NCBI RefSeq assembly: GCF_029227915.1
Contig: NC_079875.1
Location: 27,102,001-27,166,000, forward strand
DNA: 64,000 bases
Direction: 5' to 3'
Source: Hydractinia symbiolongicarpus
Lineage: Eukaryota > Cnidaria > Hydrozoa > Anthoathecata > Hydractiniidae
Part shown: positions 1 through 14,583 of the stretch, one piece after another
How the letters are laid out: every line of letters starts with the position of its first letter
Position numbering within the stretch: position 1 is the stretch's first letter
Notes under the pieces: generated by a model
Told to the model about the DNA's origin: nothing
What the model saw: the letters and a program-made list of their open reading frames with translations, nothing else
Database searches by the model: none
Program-made: the position numbers and the translations under genes

Positions 1-3000
1 ATATATAACACTCGTCTCTTTTAAATGCCTCGTTTGTCAATTTTACAACTAAAGTATATAGAACCTGAGACGAGGTTGTCGACCCTAAATGACAATTATC
101 ATGCATCAATACGAAAAACTGCAAATATATAACACTCGTCTCTTTTAAATGCCTCGTTTATCAATTTTACGGCTATAATATATGGAAACTGACACGAGGT
201 AGTTGTCCCTAAAGTGGAATTATCCTGTATCTACACGAAAAATCGCAAATACATGGCACACTTTCAAATGTCTCCTTTATCAATATTACGGCTAAAATAT
301 ATAGAAACTGAGACGAGGTTGTCGACACTAAATGACAATTATCCTGTATCAATACGAAACACTGCAAATATATAACACTCGTCACTTTGAAATGCCTCGT
401 TTATCAATTTTACGGCTAAAATATATAGAACCTGAGACGAGGTTGTCGACCCTAAATGACAATTATCATGCATCAATGCGAAAAACTGCAAATATATAAC
501 ACTCGTCTCTTTTAAATGCCTCGTTTGTCAATTTTACGACTAAAATATATAGAACCTGAGACAAGGTTCTCGACCGTAAATGACAATTATCTTGTATCAA
601 TACAAAAAATCGCAAATACATGATACTTGTTACTTTGAAATGCCTTATTTATCAATTTTATGACTAAAATATACAGAACCTGAGACAACGTTGTTGACCC
701 GAAATGACAGTTATCCTGTATCAATACGAAAAATCGCAAATATATGACACTCGTCACTTTGAAATGCCTCTTTTATCAATTTTACGGCTAAAATATATAG
801 AACCTGAGACGACGTTGTCGTCCCTAAATGACAATTATCTTGCATAAATACAAAAAGTCGCATATATATGAGACACTTGTTTCTTTTAAATGCCCGTTTA
901 TCAATGTTACGGCTAAAATATGAAAACTTCAAACGAGGTTGTTGACGCTAAAGTACAATTATCCTGTAACAATACAAAAAAATGCAAATATATGAGAAAC
1001 TCGTCACTTTGAAATGCCTTATTTATCAATTTTACGCGGAAAATATATAGAATCTGAGACGTTGTTAACCCTAAAGCACAATTATCTTGTATTAATACGA
1101 AAAATCGCAAGTATATGACACTCGTCACTTTGAAATGCCTCGTTTATCAATTTTACGGCTAAAATGTATAGAACCTGAGACGAGGTTGTCGATCGTAAAT
1201 GACAATTATCTTGTATCAATACAAAAAATCGCAAATACATGGCACACTTTCAAATGTCTTCTTTATCAATTTTACGGCTAAAATATATAGAACCTGAGAC
1301 GACGTTGTCGACCCTAAAGCACAATTATCTTGTATCAATACAAAAAATCGCAAATATATGATACTCGTTACTTTGAAATGCCTCGTTTATCAATTTTACG
1401 GTTAAAATATATAGAACTTTAGACGAGGTTGTTGACGCTAAATGACAATTGTCTTGTATCAATACAAAATATCGCAAATATATGATACTCGTTACTTTGA
1501 AATGCCTTATTTATCAATTTTACGCGGAAAATATATAGAATCTGAGACGTTGTTAACCCTAAAGCACAATTATCTTGTATTAATACGAAAATTCGCAAGT
1601 ATATGACACTCGTCACTGTGAAATGCCTCGTTAATCAATCTTACGGTTAAAATATATAGAACTTGAGTCGATGTTGCAGACCCTAAAGGACAATTATCTT
1701 GTATCAATTCGAAAAATCGCAAATGTATAAACACTCGTCACTTTAAAATGCCTCGTTTATCAATTTTACGGTTAAAATATATAGAACTTTAGACGAGGTT
1801 GTTGACGCTAAATGACAATTATCTTGTATCAATACGAAAAATCGCAAATATATGAGACATTTCTCTCCTTTAAATGCCTCGTTTATCAATTTTACGGTAA
1901 TAATATATCGAACCTGAGAGGAGGTTGTTGACCCTAAATGACAATTATCCCGCATCAATACGAAAAATCGCAAATTCAAGCCACATTTTGAACTGCCTCG
2001 TTTATCAATTTTACGGCTAAAATATATACAACCTAAGACGAGGTTGTCGACCGTAAATGACAATTATCTTGTATCAATAAAAAAAATCGAAAATACATGA
2101 TACTTGTCACTTTGAAATGCCTCGTTTATCAATTTTACGGCTATAATATATGGAAACTGACACGAGGTTGTTGTCCCTAAAGTGGAATTATCCTGTATCT
2201 ACACGAAAAATCGCAAATACATGGCACACTTTCAAATGTCTCCTTTATCAATATTACGGCTAAAATATATAGAAACTGAGACGAGGTTGTCGACACTAAA
2301 TGACAATTATCCTGTATCAATACGAAACACTGCAAATATATAACACTCGTCACTTTGAAATGCCTCGTTTATCAATTTTACGGCTAAAATATATAGAACC
2401 TGAAACGACGTTGTCGTCCCTAAATGACAATTATCTTGCATAAATACAAAAAGTCGCATATATATGAGACACTTGTTTCTTTTAAATGCCCTATTATCAA
2501 TGTTACGGCTAAATTATGAAAACTTCAAACGAGGTTGTTGACGCTAAAGTACAATTATCCTGTAACAATACAAAAAAATGCAAATATATGAGAAACTCGT
2601 CACTTTGAAATGCCTTATTTATCAATTTTACGCGGAAAATATATAGAATCTGAGACGTTGTTAACCCTAAAGCACAATTATCTTGTATTAATACGAAAAA
2701 TCGCAAGTATATGACACTCGTCACTTTGAAATGCCTCGTTTATCAATTTTACGGCTAAAATGTATAGAACCTGAGACGAGGTTGTCGATCGTAAATGACA
2801 ATTATCTTGTATCAATACAAAAAATCGCAAATATATGATACTCGTTACTTTGAAATGCTTCGTTTATCAATTTTGCGGTTAAAATATATAGAACTTTAGA
2901 CGAGGTTGTTGACGCTAAATGACAATTGTCTTGTATCAATACAAAAAATCGCAAATATATGATACTCGTTACTTTGAAATGCCTTATTTATCAATTTTAC

Positions 3001-6000
3001 GCGGAAAATATATAGAATCTGAGACGTTGTTAACCCTAAAGCACAATTATCTTGTATTAATACGAAAATTCGCAAGTATATGACACTCGTCACTGTGAAA
3101 TGCCTCGTTAATCAATCTTACGGTTAAAATATATAGAACTTGAGTCGATGTTGCAGACCCTAAGGGACAATTACCTTGTATCAATTCGAAAAATCGCAAA
3201 TATATGAGACATTTCTCTCCTTTAAATGCCTCGTTTATCAATTTTACGGTAATAATATATCGAACCTGAGAGGAGGTTGTTGACTCTAAATGACAAATAT
3301 CCTGCATCAATACGAAAAATCGCAAATTCAAGCCACACTTTGAAATGCCTCGTTTATCAATTTTACGGCTAAAATATATACAACCTAAGACGAGGTTGTC
3401 GACCGTAAATGACAATTATCTTGTATCAATACAAAAAATCGAAAATACATGATACTTGTCACTTTGAAATGCCTCGTTTATCAATTTTACGGCTATAATA
3501 TATGGAAACTGAGACGAGGTTGTCGACACTAAATGACAATTATCCTGTATCAATACGAAACACTGCAAATATATAACACTCGTCACTTTGAAATGCCTCG
3601 TTTGTCAATTTTACGACTAAAATATATAGAACCTGAGACGAGGTTGTCGACCGTAAATGACAATTATCATGTATCAATACAAAAAATCGCAAATATATGA
3701 GACATTTCTTTCCTTTAAATGCCTCGTTTATCAATTTTACGGTAATAATATATCGAACCTGAGAGGAGGTTGTTGACCCTAAATGACAAATATCCTGCAT
3801 CAATACGAAAAATCGCAAATTCAAGCCACACTTTGAAATGCCTCGTTTATCAATTTTACGGCTAAAATATATACAACCTAAGACGAGGTTGTCGACCGTT
3901 AATGACAATTATCTTGTATCAATACAAAAAATCGAAAATACATGATACTTGTCACTTTGAAATGCCTCGTTTATCAATTTTACGGCTATAATATATGGAA
4001 ACTGACACGAGGTTGTTGTCCCTAAAGTAGAATTTTCCTGTATCAACACGAAAAATCGCAAATACATGGCACACTTTTAAATGTCTTCTTTATCAATTTT
4101 ACGGCTAAAATATATAGAAACTGAGACGAGGTTGTCGACACTAAATGACAATTATCCTGTATCAATACGAAACACTGCAAATATATAACACTCGTCACTT
4201 TGAAATGCCTCGTTTATCAATTTTACGGCTAAAATATATAGAACCTAAAGACGAGGTTGTCGACCCTAAATGACAATTATCATGCATCAATACGAAAAGT
4301 CGCATATATATGAGACACTTGTTACTTTTAAATGCCCCGTTTATCAATGTTACGGCTGAAATATGAAAACTTCAAACGAGGCTGTTGACGCTAAAGTACA
4401 ATTACCTGTAACAATACAAAAAAAAATGCAAATATATGAGAAACTCGTCACATAGAAATGTCTTCTTTATCAATTTTACGGCTAAAATATATAGAAACTG
4501 AGACGAGGTTGTCGTCCCTAAATGACAATTGTCTTGTATCAATACAAAAAATCGCAAATATATGATACTCGTTACTTTAAAATGCCTTATTTATCAATTT
4601 TACGCGGAAAATATATAGAATCTGAGACGTTGTTAACCCTAAAGCACAATTATCTTGTATTAATACGAAAATTCGCAAGTATATGACACTCGTCACTGTG
4701 AAATGCCTCGTTAATCAATCTTACGGTTAAAATATAGAGAACTTGAGTCGATGTTGAAGACCCTAAAGGACAATTATCTTGTATCAATTCGAAAAATCGC
4801 AAATGTATAAACACTCGTCACTTTAAAATGCCTCGTTTATCAATTTTACGGTTAAAATATATAGAACTTAAGACGAGGTTGTTGACGCTAAATGACAATT
4901 ATCTTGTATCAATACGACAAATCGCAAATATATGAGACATTTCTCTCCTCTAAATGCCTCGTTTATCAATTTTACGGTAATAATATATCGAACCTGAGAG
5001 GAGGTTTTTGACCCTAAATGACAATTATCCTGCATCAATACGAAAAATCGCAAATTCAAGCCACACTTTGAAATGCCTCGTTTATCAATTTTACGGCTAA
5101 AATATATACAACCTAAGACGAGGTTGTCGACCGTAAATGACAATTATCTTGTATCAATACAAAAAATCGAAAATACATGATACTTGTCACTTTGAAATGC
5201 CTCGTTTATCAATTTTACGGCTATAATATATGGAAACTGACACGAGGTTGTTGTCCCTAAAGTAGAATTTTCCTGTATCAACACGAAAAATCGCAAATAC
5301 ATGGCACACTTTTAAATGTCTTCTTTATCAATTTTACGGCTAAAATATATAGAACCTGAGACGAGGTTGTCGACCCTAAATGACAATTATCTTGTATCAA
5401 TTCGAAAAATCGCAAATATATGAGACATTTCTCTCCTTTAAATGCCTCGTTTATCAATTTTACGGTAATAATATATCGAACCTGAGAGAAGGTTGTTGAC
5501 CCTAAATGACAAATATCCTGCATCAATACGAAAAATCGCAAATTCAAGCCACACTTTGAAATGCCTCGTTTATCAATTTTACGGCTAAAATATATACAAC
5601 CTAAGACGAGGTTGTCGACCGTAAATGACAATTATCTTGTATCAATACAAAAAATCGAAAATACATGATACTTGTCACTTTGAAATGCCTCGTTTATCAA
5701 TTTTACGGCTATAATATATGGAAACTGAGACGAGGTTGTCGACACTAAATGACAATTATCCTGTATCAATACGAAACACTGCAAATATATAACACTCGTC
5801 ACTTTGAAATGCCTCGTTTGTCAATTTTACGACTAAAATATACAGAACCTGAGACGAGGTTGTCGACCGTAAATGACAATTATCATGTATCAATACAAAA
5901 AATCGCAAATATATGAGACATTTCTCTCCTTTAAATGCCTCGTTTATCAATTTTACGGTAATAATATATCGAACCTGAGAGGAGGTTGTTGACCCTAAAT

Positions 6001-9000
6001 GACAATTATCATGCATCAATACGAAAAGTCGCATATATATGAGACACTTGTTACTTTTAAATGCCCCGTTTATCAATGTTACGGCTGAAATATGAAAACT
6101 TCAAACGAGGCTGTTGACGCTAAAGTACAATTACCTGTAACAATACAAAAAAAAATGCAAATATATGAGAAACTCGTCACTTTGAAATGCCTTATTTATC
6201 AATTTTACGCGGAAAATATATAGAATCTGAGACGTTGTTAACCCTAAAGCACAATTATCTTGTATTAATACGAAAAATCGCAAGTATATGACACTCGTCA
6301 CTTTGAAATGCCTCGTTTATCAATTTTACGGCTATAATATATGGAAACTGACACGAGGTTGTTGTCCCTAAAGTAGAATTTTCCTGTATCAACACGAAAA
6401 ATCGCAAATACATGGCACACTTTTAAATGTCTTCTTTATCAATTTTACGGCTAAAATATATAGAAACTGAGACGAGGTTGTCGACACTAAATGACAATTA
6501 TCCTGTATCAATACGAAACACTGCAAATATATAACACTCGTCACTTTGAAATGCCTCGTTTATCAATTTTACGGCTAAAATATATAGAACCTAAAGACGA
6601 GGTTGTCGACCCTAAATGACAATTATCATGCATCAATACGAAAAGTCGCATATATATGAGACACTTGTTACTTTTAAATGCCCCGTTTATCAATGTTACG
6701 GCTGAAATATGAAAACTTCAAACGAGGCTGTTGACGCTAAAGTACAATTACCTGTAACAATACAAAAAAAAATGCAAATATATGAGAAACTCGTCACATA
6801 GAAATGTCTTCTTTATCAATTTTACGGCTAAAATATATAGAAACTGAGACGAGGTTGTCGTCCCTAAATGACAATTGTCTTGTATCAATACAAAAAATCG
6901 CAAATATATGATACTCGTTACTTTAAAATGCCTTATTTATCAATTTTACGCGGAAAATATATAGAATCTGAGACGTTGTTAACCCTAAAGCACAATTATC
7001 TTGTATTAATACGAAAATTCGCAAGTATATGACACTCGTCACTGTGAAATGCCTCGTTAATCAATCTTACGGTTAAAATATAGAGAACTTGAGTCGATGT
7101 TGAAGACCCTAAAGGACAATTATCTTGTATCAATTCGAAAAATCGCAAATGTATAAACACTCGTCACTTTAAAATGCCTCGTTTATCAATTTTACGGTTA
7201 AAATATATAGAACTTAAGACGAGGTTGTTGACGCTAAATGACAATTATCTTGTATCAATACGACAAATCGCAAATATATGAGACATTTCTCTCCTCTAAA
7301 TGCCTCGTTTATCAATTTTACGGTAATAATATATCGAACCTGAGAGGAGGTTGTTGACCCTAAATGACAATTATCCTGCATCAATACGAAAAATCGCAAA
7401 TTCAAGCCACACTTTGAAATGCCTCGTTTATCAATTTTACGGCTAAAATATATACAACCTAAGACGAGGTTGTCGACCGTAAATGACAATTATCTTGTAT
7501 CAATACAAAAAATCGAAAATACATGATACTTGTCACTTTGAAATGCCTCGTTTATCAATTTTACGGCTATAATATATGGAAACTGACACGAGGTTGTTGT
7601 CCCTAAAGTAGAATTTTCCTGTATCAACACGAAAAATCGCAAATACATGGCACACTTTTAAATGTCTTCTTTATCAATTTTACGGCTAAAATATATAGAA
7701 CCTGAGACGAGGTTCTCGACCGTAAATGACAATTATCTTGTATCAATACAAAAAATCGCAAATACATGATACTTGTTACTTTGAAATGCCTTATTTATCA
7801 ATTTTATGACTAAAATATACAGAACCTGAGACAAGTTGTTGACCCGAAATGACAATTATCTTGTATCAATACAAAAAATCGCAAATATATGAGACATTTC
7901 TCTCCTTTAAATGCCTCGTTTATCAATTTTACGGCTAAAATATATGGAAACTGAGACGAGGTTGTCGACACTAAATGACAATTATCCTGTATCAATACGA
8001 AACACTGCAAATATATAACACTCGTCACTTTGAAATGCCTCGTTTGTCAATTTTACGACTAAAATATACAGAACCTGAGACGAGGTTGTCGACCGTAAAT
8101 GACAATTATCATGTATCAATACAAAAAATCGCAAATATATGAGACATTTCTCTCCTTTAAATGCCTCGTTTATCAATTTTACGGTAATAATATATCGAAC
8201 CTGAGAGGAGGTTGTTGACCCTAAATGACAAATATCCTGCATCAATACGAAAAATCGCAAATTCAAGCCACACTTTGAAATGCCTCGTTTATCAATTTTA
8301 CGGCTAAAATATATACAACCTAAGACGAGGTTGTCGACCGTAAATGACAATTATCTTGTATCAATACAAAAAATCGAAAATACATGATACTTGTCACTTT
8401 AAAATGCCTCGTTTATCAATTTTACGGCTAAAATATATGGAAACTGACACGAGGTTGTTGTCCCTAAAGTAGAATTTTCCTGTATCAACACGAAAAATCG
8501 CAAATACATGGCACACTTTTAAATGTCTTCTTTATCAATTTTACGGCTAAAATATATAGAAACTGAGACGAGGTTGTCGACACTAAATGACAATTATCCT
8601 GTATCAATACGAAACACTGCAAATATATAACACTTGTCACTTTGAAATGTCTTCTTTATCAATTTTACGGCTAAAATATATAGAACCTAAAGACGAGGTT
8701 GTCGACCCTAAATGACAATTATCATGCATCAATACGAAAAGTCGCATATATATGAGACACTTGTTACTTTTAAATGCCCCGTTTATCAATGTTACGGCTG
8801 AAATATGAAAACTTCAAACGAGGCTGTTGACGCTAAAGTACAATTACCTGTAACAATACAAAAAAAAATGCAAATATATGAGAAACTCGTCACATAGAAA
8901 TGTCTTCTTTATCAATTTTACGGCTAAAATATATAGAAACTGAGACGAGGTTGTCGTCCCTAAATGACAATTGTCTTGTATCAATACAAAAAATCGCAAA

Positions 9001-12000
9001 TATATGATACTCGTTACTTTAAAATGCCTTATTTATCAATTTTACGCGGAAAATATATAGAATCTGAGACGTTGTTAACCCTAAAGCACAATTATCTTGT
9101 ATTAATACGAAAATTCGCAAGTATATGACACTCGTCACTGTGAAATGCCTCGTTAATCAATCTTACGGTTAAAATATAGAGAACTTGAGTCGATGTTGAA
9201 GACCCTAAAGGACAATTATCTTGTATCAATTCGAAAAATCGCAAATGTATAAACACTCGTCACTTTAAAATGCCTCGTTTATCAATTTTACGGTTAAAAT
9301 ATATAGAACTTAAGACGAGGTTGTTGACGCTAAATGACAATTATCTTGTATCAATACGACAAATCGCAAATATATGAGACATTTCTCTCCTCTAAATGCC
9401 TCGTTTATCAATTTTACGGTAATAATATATCGAACCTGAGAGGAGGTTGTTGACCCTAAATGACAATTATCCTGCATCAATACGAAAAATCGCAAATTCA
9501 AGCCACACTTTGAAATGCCTCGTTTATCAATTTTACGGCTAAAATATATACAACCTAAGACGAGGTTGTCGACCGTAAATGACAATTATCTTGTATCAAT
9601 ACAAAAAATCGAAAATACATGATACTTGTCACTTTGAAATGCCTCGTTTATCAATTTTACGGCTATAATATATGGAAACTGACCCGAGGTTGTTGTCCCT
9701 AAAGTAGAATTTTCCTGTATCAACACGAAAAATCGCAAATACATGGCACACTTTTAAATGTCTTCTTTATCAATTTTACGGCTAAAATATATAGAACCTG
9801 AGACGAGGTTCTCGACACTAAATGACAATTATCCTGTATCAATACGAAACACTGCAAATATATAACACTCGTCACTTTGAAATGCCTCGTTTATCAATTT
9901 TACGGCTAAAATATATAGAACCTGAGACGACGTTGTCGACCCTAAATGACAATTATCTTGTATCAATACAAAAAATCGCAAATACATGATACTTGTCACT
10001 TTGAAATGCCTCGTTTATCAATTTTACGGCTATAATATATGGAACCTGAAACGAGGTTGTTGTCCCTAAAGTAGAATTATGCTGTATCAATACGAAAAAT
10101 CGCAAATTCAAGCCACACTTTGAAATGCCTCGTTCATCAATTTTACGGCTAAAATATATAGAACCTGAGACGAGGTTGTCGACCGTAAATGACAATTATT
10201 TTGTATCAATACAAAAAATCGCAAATATATGATACTCGTTATTTTGAAATGCCTAATTTATCAATTTTACGCGGAAAATATATAGAATCTGAGACGTTGT
10301 TAACCTTAAAGCACAATTATCTTGTATTAATACAAAAATTCGCAAGTATATGACACTCGTCACTGTGAAATGCCTCGTTTATCAATTATACGGCTAAAAT
10401 ATACGGAACCTGAGACAACGTTGTTGACCCTAAATGACAGTTATCCTGTATCAATACGAAAAATCGCAAATATATGACACCCGTCACTTTGAAGTGCTTT
10501 GTTTATCAACTTTACAGCTAAAATATATAGAACCTGAGACGACGTTTTCGTCCCTAAATGACAATTATCTAGCATAAATACGAAAAGTCGCATATATATG
10601 AGACACTTGTTTCTTTTAAATGCCCCGGTTATCAATGTTACGGCTGAAATATGAAAACTTCAAACGAGGCTGTTGACGCTAAAGTACAATTACCTGTAAC
10701 AATACAAAAAAAAATGCAAATATATGAGTAACTCGTCACATAGAAATGTCTTCTTTATCAATTTTACGGCTAAAATATATAGAAACTGAGACGAGGTTGT
10801 CGACCGTAAATGACAATTATCTTGTATCAATGCAAAAAATCGCAAATATATGAGACATTTCTCTCCTTTAAATGCCTCGTTTATCAATTTTACGGCTAAA
10901 ATATATAGAAACTGAGACGAGGTTGTCGTCCCTAAATGACAATTGTCTTGTATCAATACAATAAATCGCAAATATATGATACTCGTTGCTTTGAAATGCC
11001 TCGTTTATCAATTTTACGGTTAAAATATATAGAACTTTAGACGAGGTTGTTGACGCTAAATGACAATTATCCTGCATCAATACGAAAAATCGCAAATGTA
11101 TGAGACACTCGTCACTTTTAAATACCTCGTTTATCAATTATACGGCTAAAATGTAAGTAACTGAGACGTTGTCGACCCTAAATTACAGTTATCCTGTATC
11201 AATACGAAAAATCGTAAATATATAACACTCGTCACTTCTAAATGCCTCGTTTAATAATTCCACGGCTAAAATATAAGAACCTGAAACGAGGTTGTTGACC
11301 CTAAAGTACAATTATCTTGTATCACTACGACAAATCGCAAATACAGGACACTCGTCACTTTAAAATGCCTCGTCTATCAATTTTCCGGCTACAATACATA
11401 GAACCTGAGACGAGGTTGTCGTCCCTTAATGAAAATTATCTTGTATCAATACGAAAAATCGCAAATATATAACACTCGTCTTTTTTAAATGCCTCGTTTA
11501 TTAATTCCACGGCTAAAATATAAGAACCTAGACGTTGCTGACCCTAATGTGCAATTATCTTGTATCAATACGAATAATCGCAAATACATGACAGTCGTCA
11601 CTTTGAAATGCCTCGTTTATCAATTTTACTACTAAAATATATAGAACCTAAGACGACATTGTTGCCCCTAAATGACAATTATCCTGTATCATTACGAAAA
11701 ATCGCAAATATATAATACTCGTCACTTCAAAATCCCTCGTTTATCAATTCCACGGCTAAAATGTGAAAATCTAGACGTTGTTGACCCTAAAGTACCATTA
11801 TCTTGGATCACTACGAAAAATTCCAAACACATGACACTCGTCACTTGGAAATGCCTAGTTTATCAATTTTCTGGCTATAATAGATAGAACCTGAGACGGT
11901 CGTCCCTATATGACAAGTATCTTGTATCAATACGAAAAATCTCAAATATATGACACTGTTCAGATTGAAATGCCTCGTTTACCAATTCCACGGCTAAAAT

Positions 12001-12396
12001 TTAAAAGCCTGAGGCGAGGTTGTTGACCGTCAAGCACAATTATTCTGTATCAATACGAAAAATCGCAAATACATGGCACTCGTCGCTCCTAAATGCCTCG
12101 TTTTTCAATTTTACGACTAATATATAATGCACCTGAGACGAGGTTTTCGACCCTAAATGACAATTATCTTGTATCAATACGCAAAATCTCAAGTACATGA
12201 CACTCGTCTCTTTTAAATGCCTCGTTTATCAATTTTACGGCTAAAATATATAGAACCTGAGACGTTGTTAACCCTAAAGTACAATTATCTTGTATCAATT
12301 CGAAAAATCCGAAATACATAACACTCGTCACGTTGAAATACCTCGTATGCCAATTATACGGCTATAATATATAGAGCCTGAGACGAGGTTGCCGAC
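1..12396 (-). repeat. Satellite array, about 124-bp monomers
   Basis: Roughly 100 head-to-tail copies of a monomer near 123-125 bp fill this stretch. Landmarks that recur in every unit are TTTATCAATTTTACGG, GAGACGAGGTTGTCGAC and GACAATTATC followed by TATCAATAC. Monomers differ by substitutions and small indels (some lose about 5 bp at GAGACGTTG), so individual monomer types can be followed. Because the unit is close to 41 codons, minus-strand frames often stay open for 60-122 residues and repeat the same peptide; these are by-products, not genes. Strand is given as minus only because those open frames lie there. The array begins before the window. Function unknown; a pericentromeric or heterochromatic satellite is the default reading. 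Confidence 0.95.
4381..10668. repeat. Higher-order repeat blocks inside the satellite
   Basis: A distinctive monomer containing GCTGTTGACGCTAAAG starts at 4381, 6727, 8823 and 10669, giving successive blocks of 2346, 2096 and 1846 bp. These fit about 19, 17 and 15 monomers, each block about 250 bp (two monomers) shorter than the last. The flanking monomers repeat in the same order from block to block. An older, different periodicity is seen further left: matching segments start at 913 and 2509 (1596 bp apart) and at 1419 and 2896 (1477 bp apart). The pattern is what unequal crossing-over with loss or gain of monomer pairs would leave. Confidence 0.8.
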
Positions 12397-12399
12397 GAT

Positions 12400-12505
12400 A
12401 TAATATACAAGATAATTATCGTTTAGAGCCGACAACCTCGTCCTAGATTCTATATATTTTCTGCGTGGAATTGATAAACGAGGTGATGAGTGTCATATAT
12501 ATTAA
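12400..12505 (+). repeat. Inverted satellite monomer at the array edge
   Basis: Directly after the last regular monomer the sequence turns into the reverse complement of the same unit: it reads TACAAGATAATTATC, then GACAACCTCGTC, then TTGATAAACGAGG and GAGTGTCATATAT, the monomer landmarks in reverse order and strand. Only about one monomer is inverted, with a short deletion between the last two landmarks, and then unique AT-rich sequence begins. This marks the right-hand boundary of the array. Confidence 0.85.
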
Positions 12506-13105
12506 TTCGGGCATATGACTTCACAATAAAAATAAATACGAGAAGTTTGATTGATGATGACATCTTTTTTTATTTTAACGGATATTTCGTCTTGTTACTA
12601 CAAGACATTATCAACGTAAATTGATACAATTATTTCAAAAGTTTTTTTAAATATAATTTTCAAAACTATATAATACACCGAGGATGTATAAAACAATACT
12701 TAACAAAACATATAACACATAACGGCAAACCCTAGGGTGTTTAAATTAAATTTTTGGCGATAAGTCCAGAAAAAGCCAGTGGTGTTTCTTAAAACAAATT
12801 CTGTTTAAAATGTTTTTTCTAAGGGTTATTTCTGATACAAATCGCAAACCGTCCTGTTTGTCATATTAGTGAGGTGTTTTACTCACTGTTAGTAAAGATG
12901 ACACATCCCAGCTAAATTTTTTGTATTTGATAAATTATACCTTCTTCTGCTTAATAAATCACATTTTGAAATTTGTGAACGTATATTTATGAAATAAATA
13001 AGAAATCTATTCTACAATAACCTATAGTTCTAATAAAAAAGACGATATATGCTTTTCATAATTTGCTTAGGTAAATTAAAAAAGTATAATTGTTTGAAAA
13101 TGTTC
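12506..13105. other. AT-rich spacer, no feature seen
   Basis: Unique-looking AT-rich sequence between the satellite edge and the ankyrin exon. I see no coding-like frame, repeat or RNA gene in it. Confidence 0.5.
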
Positions 13106-13556
13106 TTAATTTCTGTAATGTTCTTGCAATAAACGTTTGATAGTGTTATTACGAGTACCATCATAAGCAGTTTTGTTCCATGTGTTACGTATATTGACAT
13201 CGATGTGTGGTATAGACAACAACAACTTCACACAATCAGTGTGACCATTACGAGATGCAAGATGTAATGGTGTGTCATTGTTAATGTTTGTTACGTCATG
13301 ATTAATTACAACTTTCAAAACATCATGATGACCATAACTTGCACTGTAGTGATATGCATTCCATTTATGTATATTCACAGCATACACATCGCTACCAGCA
13401 TCAATCAAACATTTCACTATTGATGGTTTATTGTAACGTGCTGCTTTCATCAAAAGTGTTGTTTCATAAACACCTCTCATTTTAACGATACTTGGATGAT
13501 CCATAAGAATTGATTGAAATGTCTTGACATCGCCATTTATAATGATATTTTCGATT
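13106..13556 (-). CDS. Ankyrin-repeat protein, 3' exon (partial gene)
   Basis: An open minus-strand frame of about 150 residues ends in TAA at the left edge. It contains about four consecutive ankyrin units, the clearest being NNDTPLHLASRNGHTDCVKLL, preceded by units with TTLLMKAARYNKPSIVKCLI and NAYHYSASYGHHDVLKVV. Ankyrin repeats are protein-binding helical hairpins. There is no convincing ATG: the frame opens just after CTTGTGTTTAG, which looks like a splice acceptor, so I take it as the last exon of a longer gene whose upstream exons lie to the right (higher coordinates) and were not found. The last residues run into a short Arg/Lys-rich tail rather than another domain. It could also be a fragment left by duplication. 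Function cannot be narrowed further from repeats alone. Confidence 0.7.
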
Positions 13557-14067
13557 TCTAAACACAAGTTATGTTGTAATAATTAAAAACAAAAATGACA
13601 AGGGTGTCAACTTTAAATAAAATTTATTGCGCAAAATGAAATAGGGCCGAAGTTCGCAGTCGGCGCAAAATATAAATAGGAATCTCTATTTCTAACCTCT
13701 TAAGTTTTAAGAACATTTATATAGTCAATTGTCTAAAAATTAAAACTTTAAGAACATAATTATTAATAAGTTTATTTGGCTTATGTTATTTTTAGTAAAT
13801 AATAAAAATTAATCTCATCATTTTTTAAACCGATATAAACAAGTTGCGAGTGTAAAAATTTAAAGTGTGTATTTGATATTCTGTTTTATTATTGATGTAA
13901 TTTCCCTGGTAACAAAGTTTCCGCGGGGCTTCGCAGTTGACTGGAGTCACGTGACATCTTCGTTCAATGCTTCCATTTTTTGCACGCATTAGTTTTATTT
14001 ACAGTCCTCTGAAAGAAGAAAAACGCTGTTAGTATCCTCGATTTTGATTAGGTGCAACCTAACAGTG
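13557..14067. other. Non-coding spacer upstream of ankyrin exon
   Basis: AT-rich sequence. An upstream exon of the ankyrin gene would be expected here or further right, but none could be recognised. Confidence 0.4.
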
Positions 14068-14195
14068 TGCAAATTTTATACCGCAAGTTTATAATATCTA
14101 GTGCGAGTTACAAATTTTAAACTGCGAGTTTAACGTATCATAGTGCGATTTACAAATTTTAAACTGCGAGTTTATCATATCTCGTGTGAGGTAAA
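14068..14195. repeat. Short tandem repeat, about 47-50 bp unit
   Basis: Two and a half imperfect copies of a unit with the core CAAATTTTAAACTGCGAGTTTA followed by ATC and TAGTGCGA lie in tandem. No coding potential. Confidence 0.7.
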
Positions 14196-14583
14196 ATCTA
14201 CATGCTTTTCCAAGCTAGTCTTTTTTAAAAGCGCCTAGGGGACAATTATTAAAGAAAAACGGTTCCGGGTGAAAGTTATTGAGGGTCAAGAGAAATTACA
14301 TTCTTACTTTACGACAAAAATGAGTTTGTTCTTAGTTTTAGAAACAACGATCGTAATTGCCAGAAAGAAAATGCTCCTGTTCTTATAAAATTATTTATGT
14401 AAGAAAAGCGTGGAAGTCGCTGCTTATAGCATGTATTTAGTCGAAATTAGCAAGGAGTAATTGTACGGGCGCGCAGGGATGGATAGTTCAGTGAGGAATT
14501 ATCATTGGTAGGTGTTATCTAGGGCGGCAGTTTTATTTGGATTCTCAAACAGTTTTTTTTTTAATTTTAAAAGTGGCAAGTGA

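Noticed and set aside
711-11137. Many minus-strand open frames of 60-122 codons with near-identical peptides
   Set aside because: They follow the satellite unit, which is close to 41 codons long; start and stop positions drift with the repeat and no splice or start context supports them.
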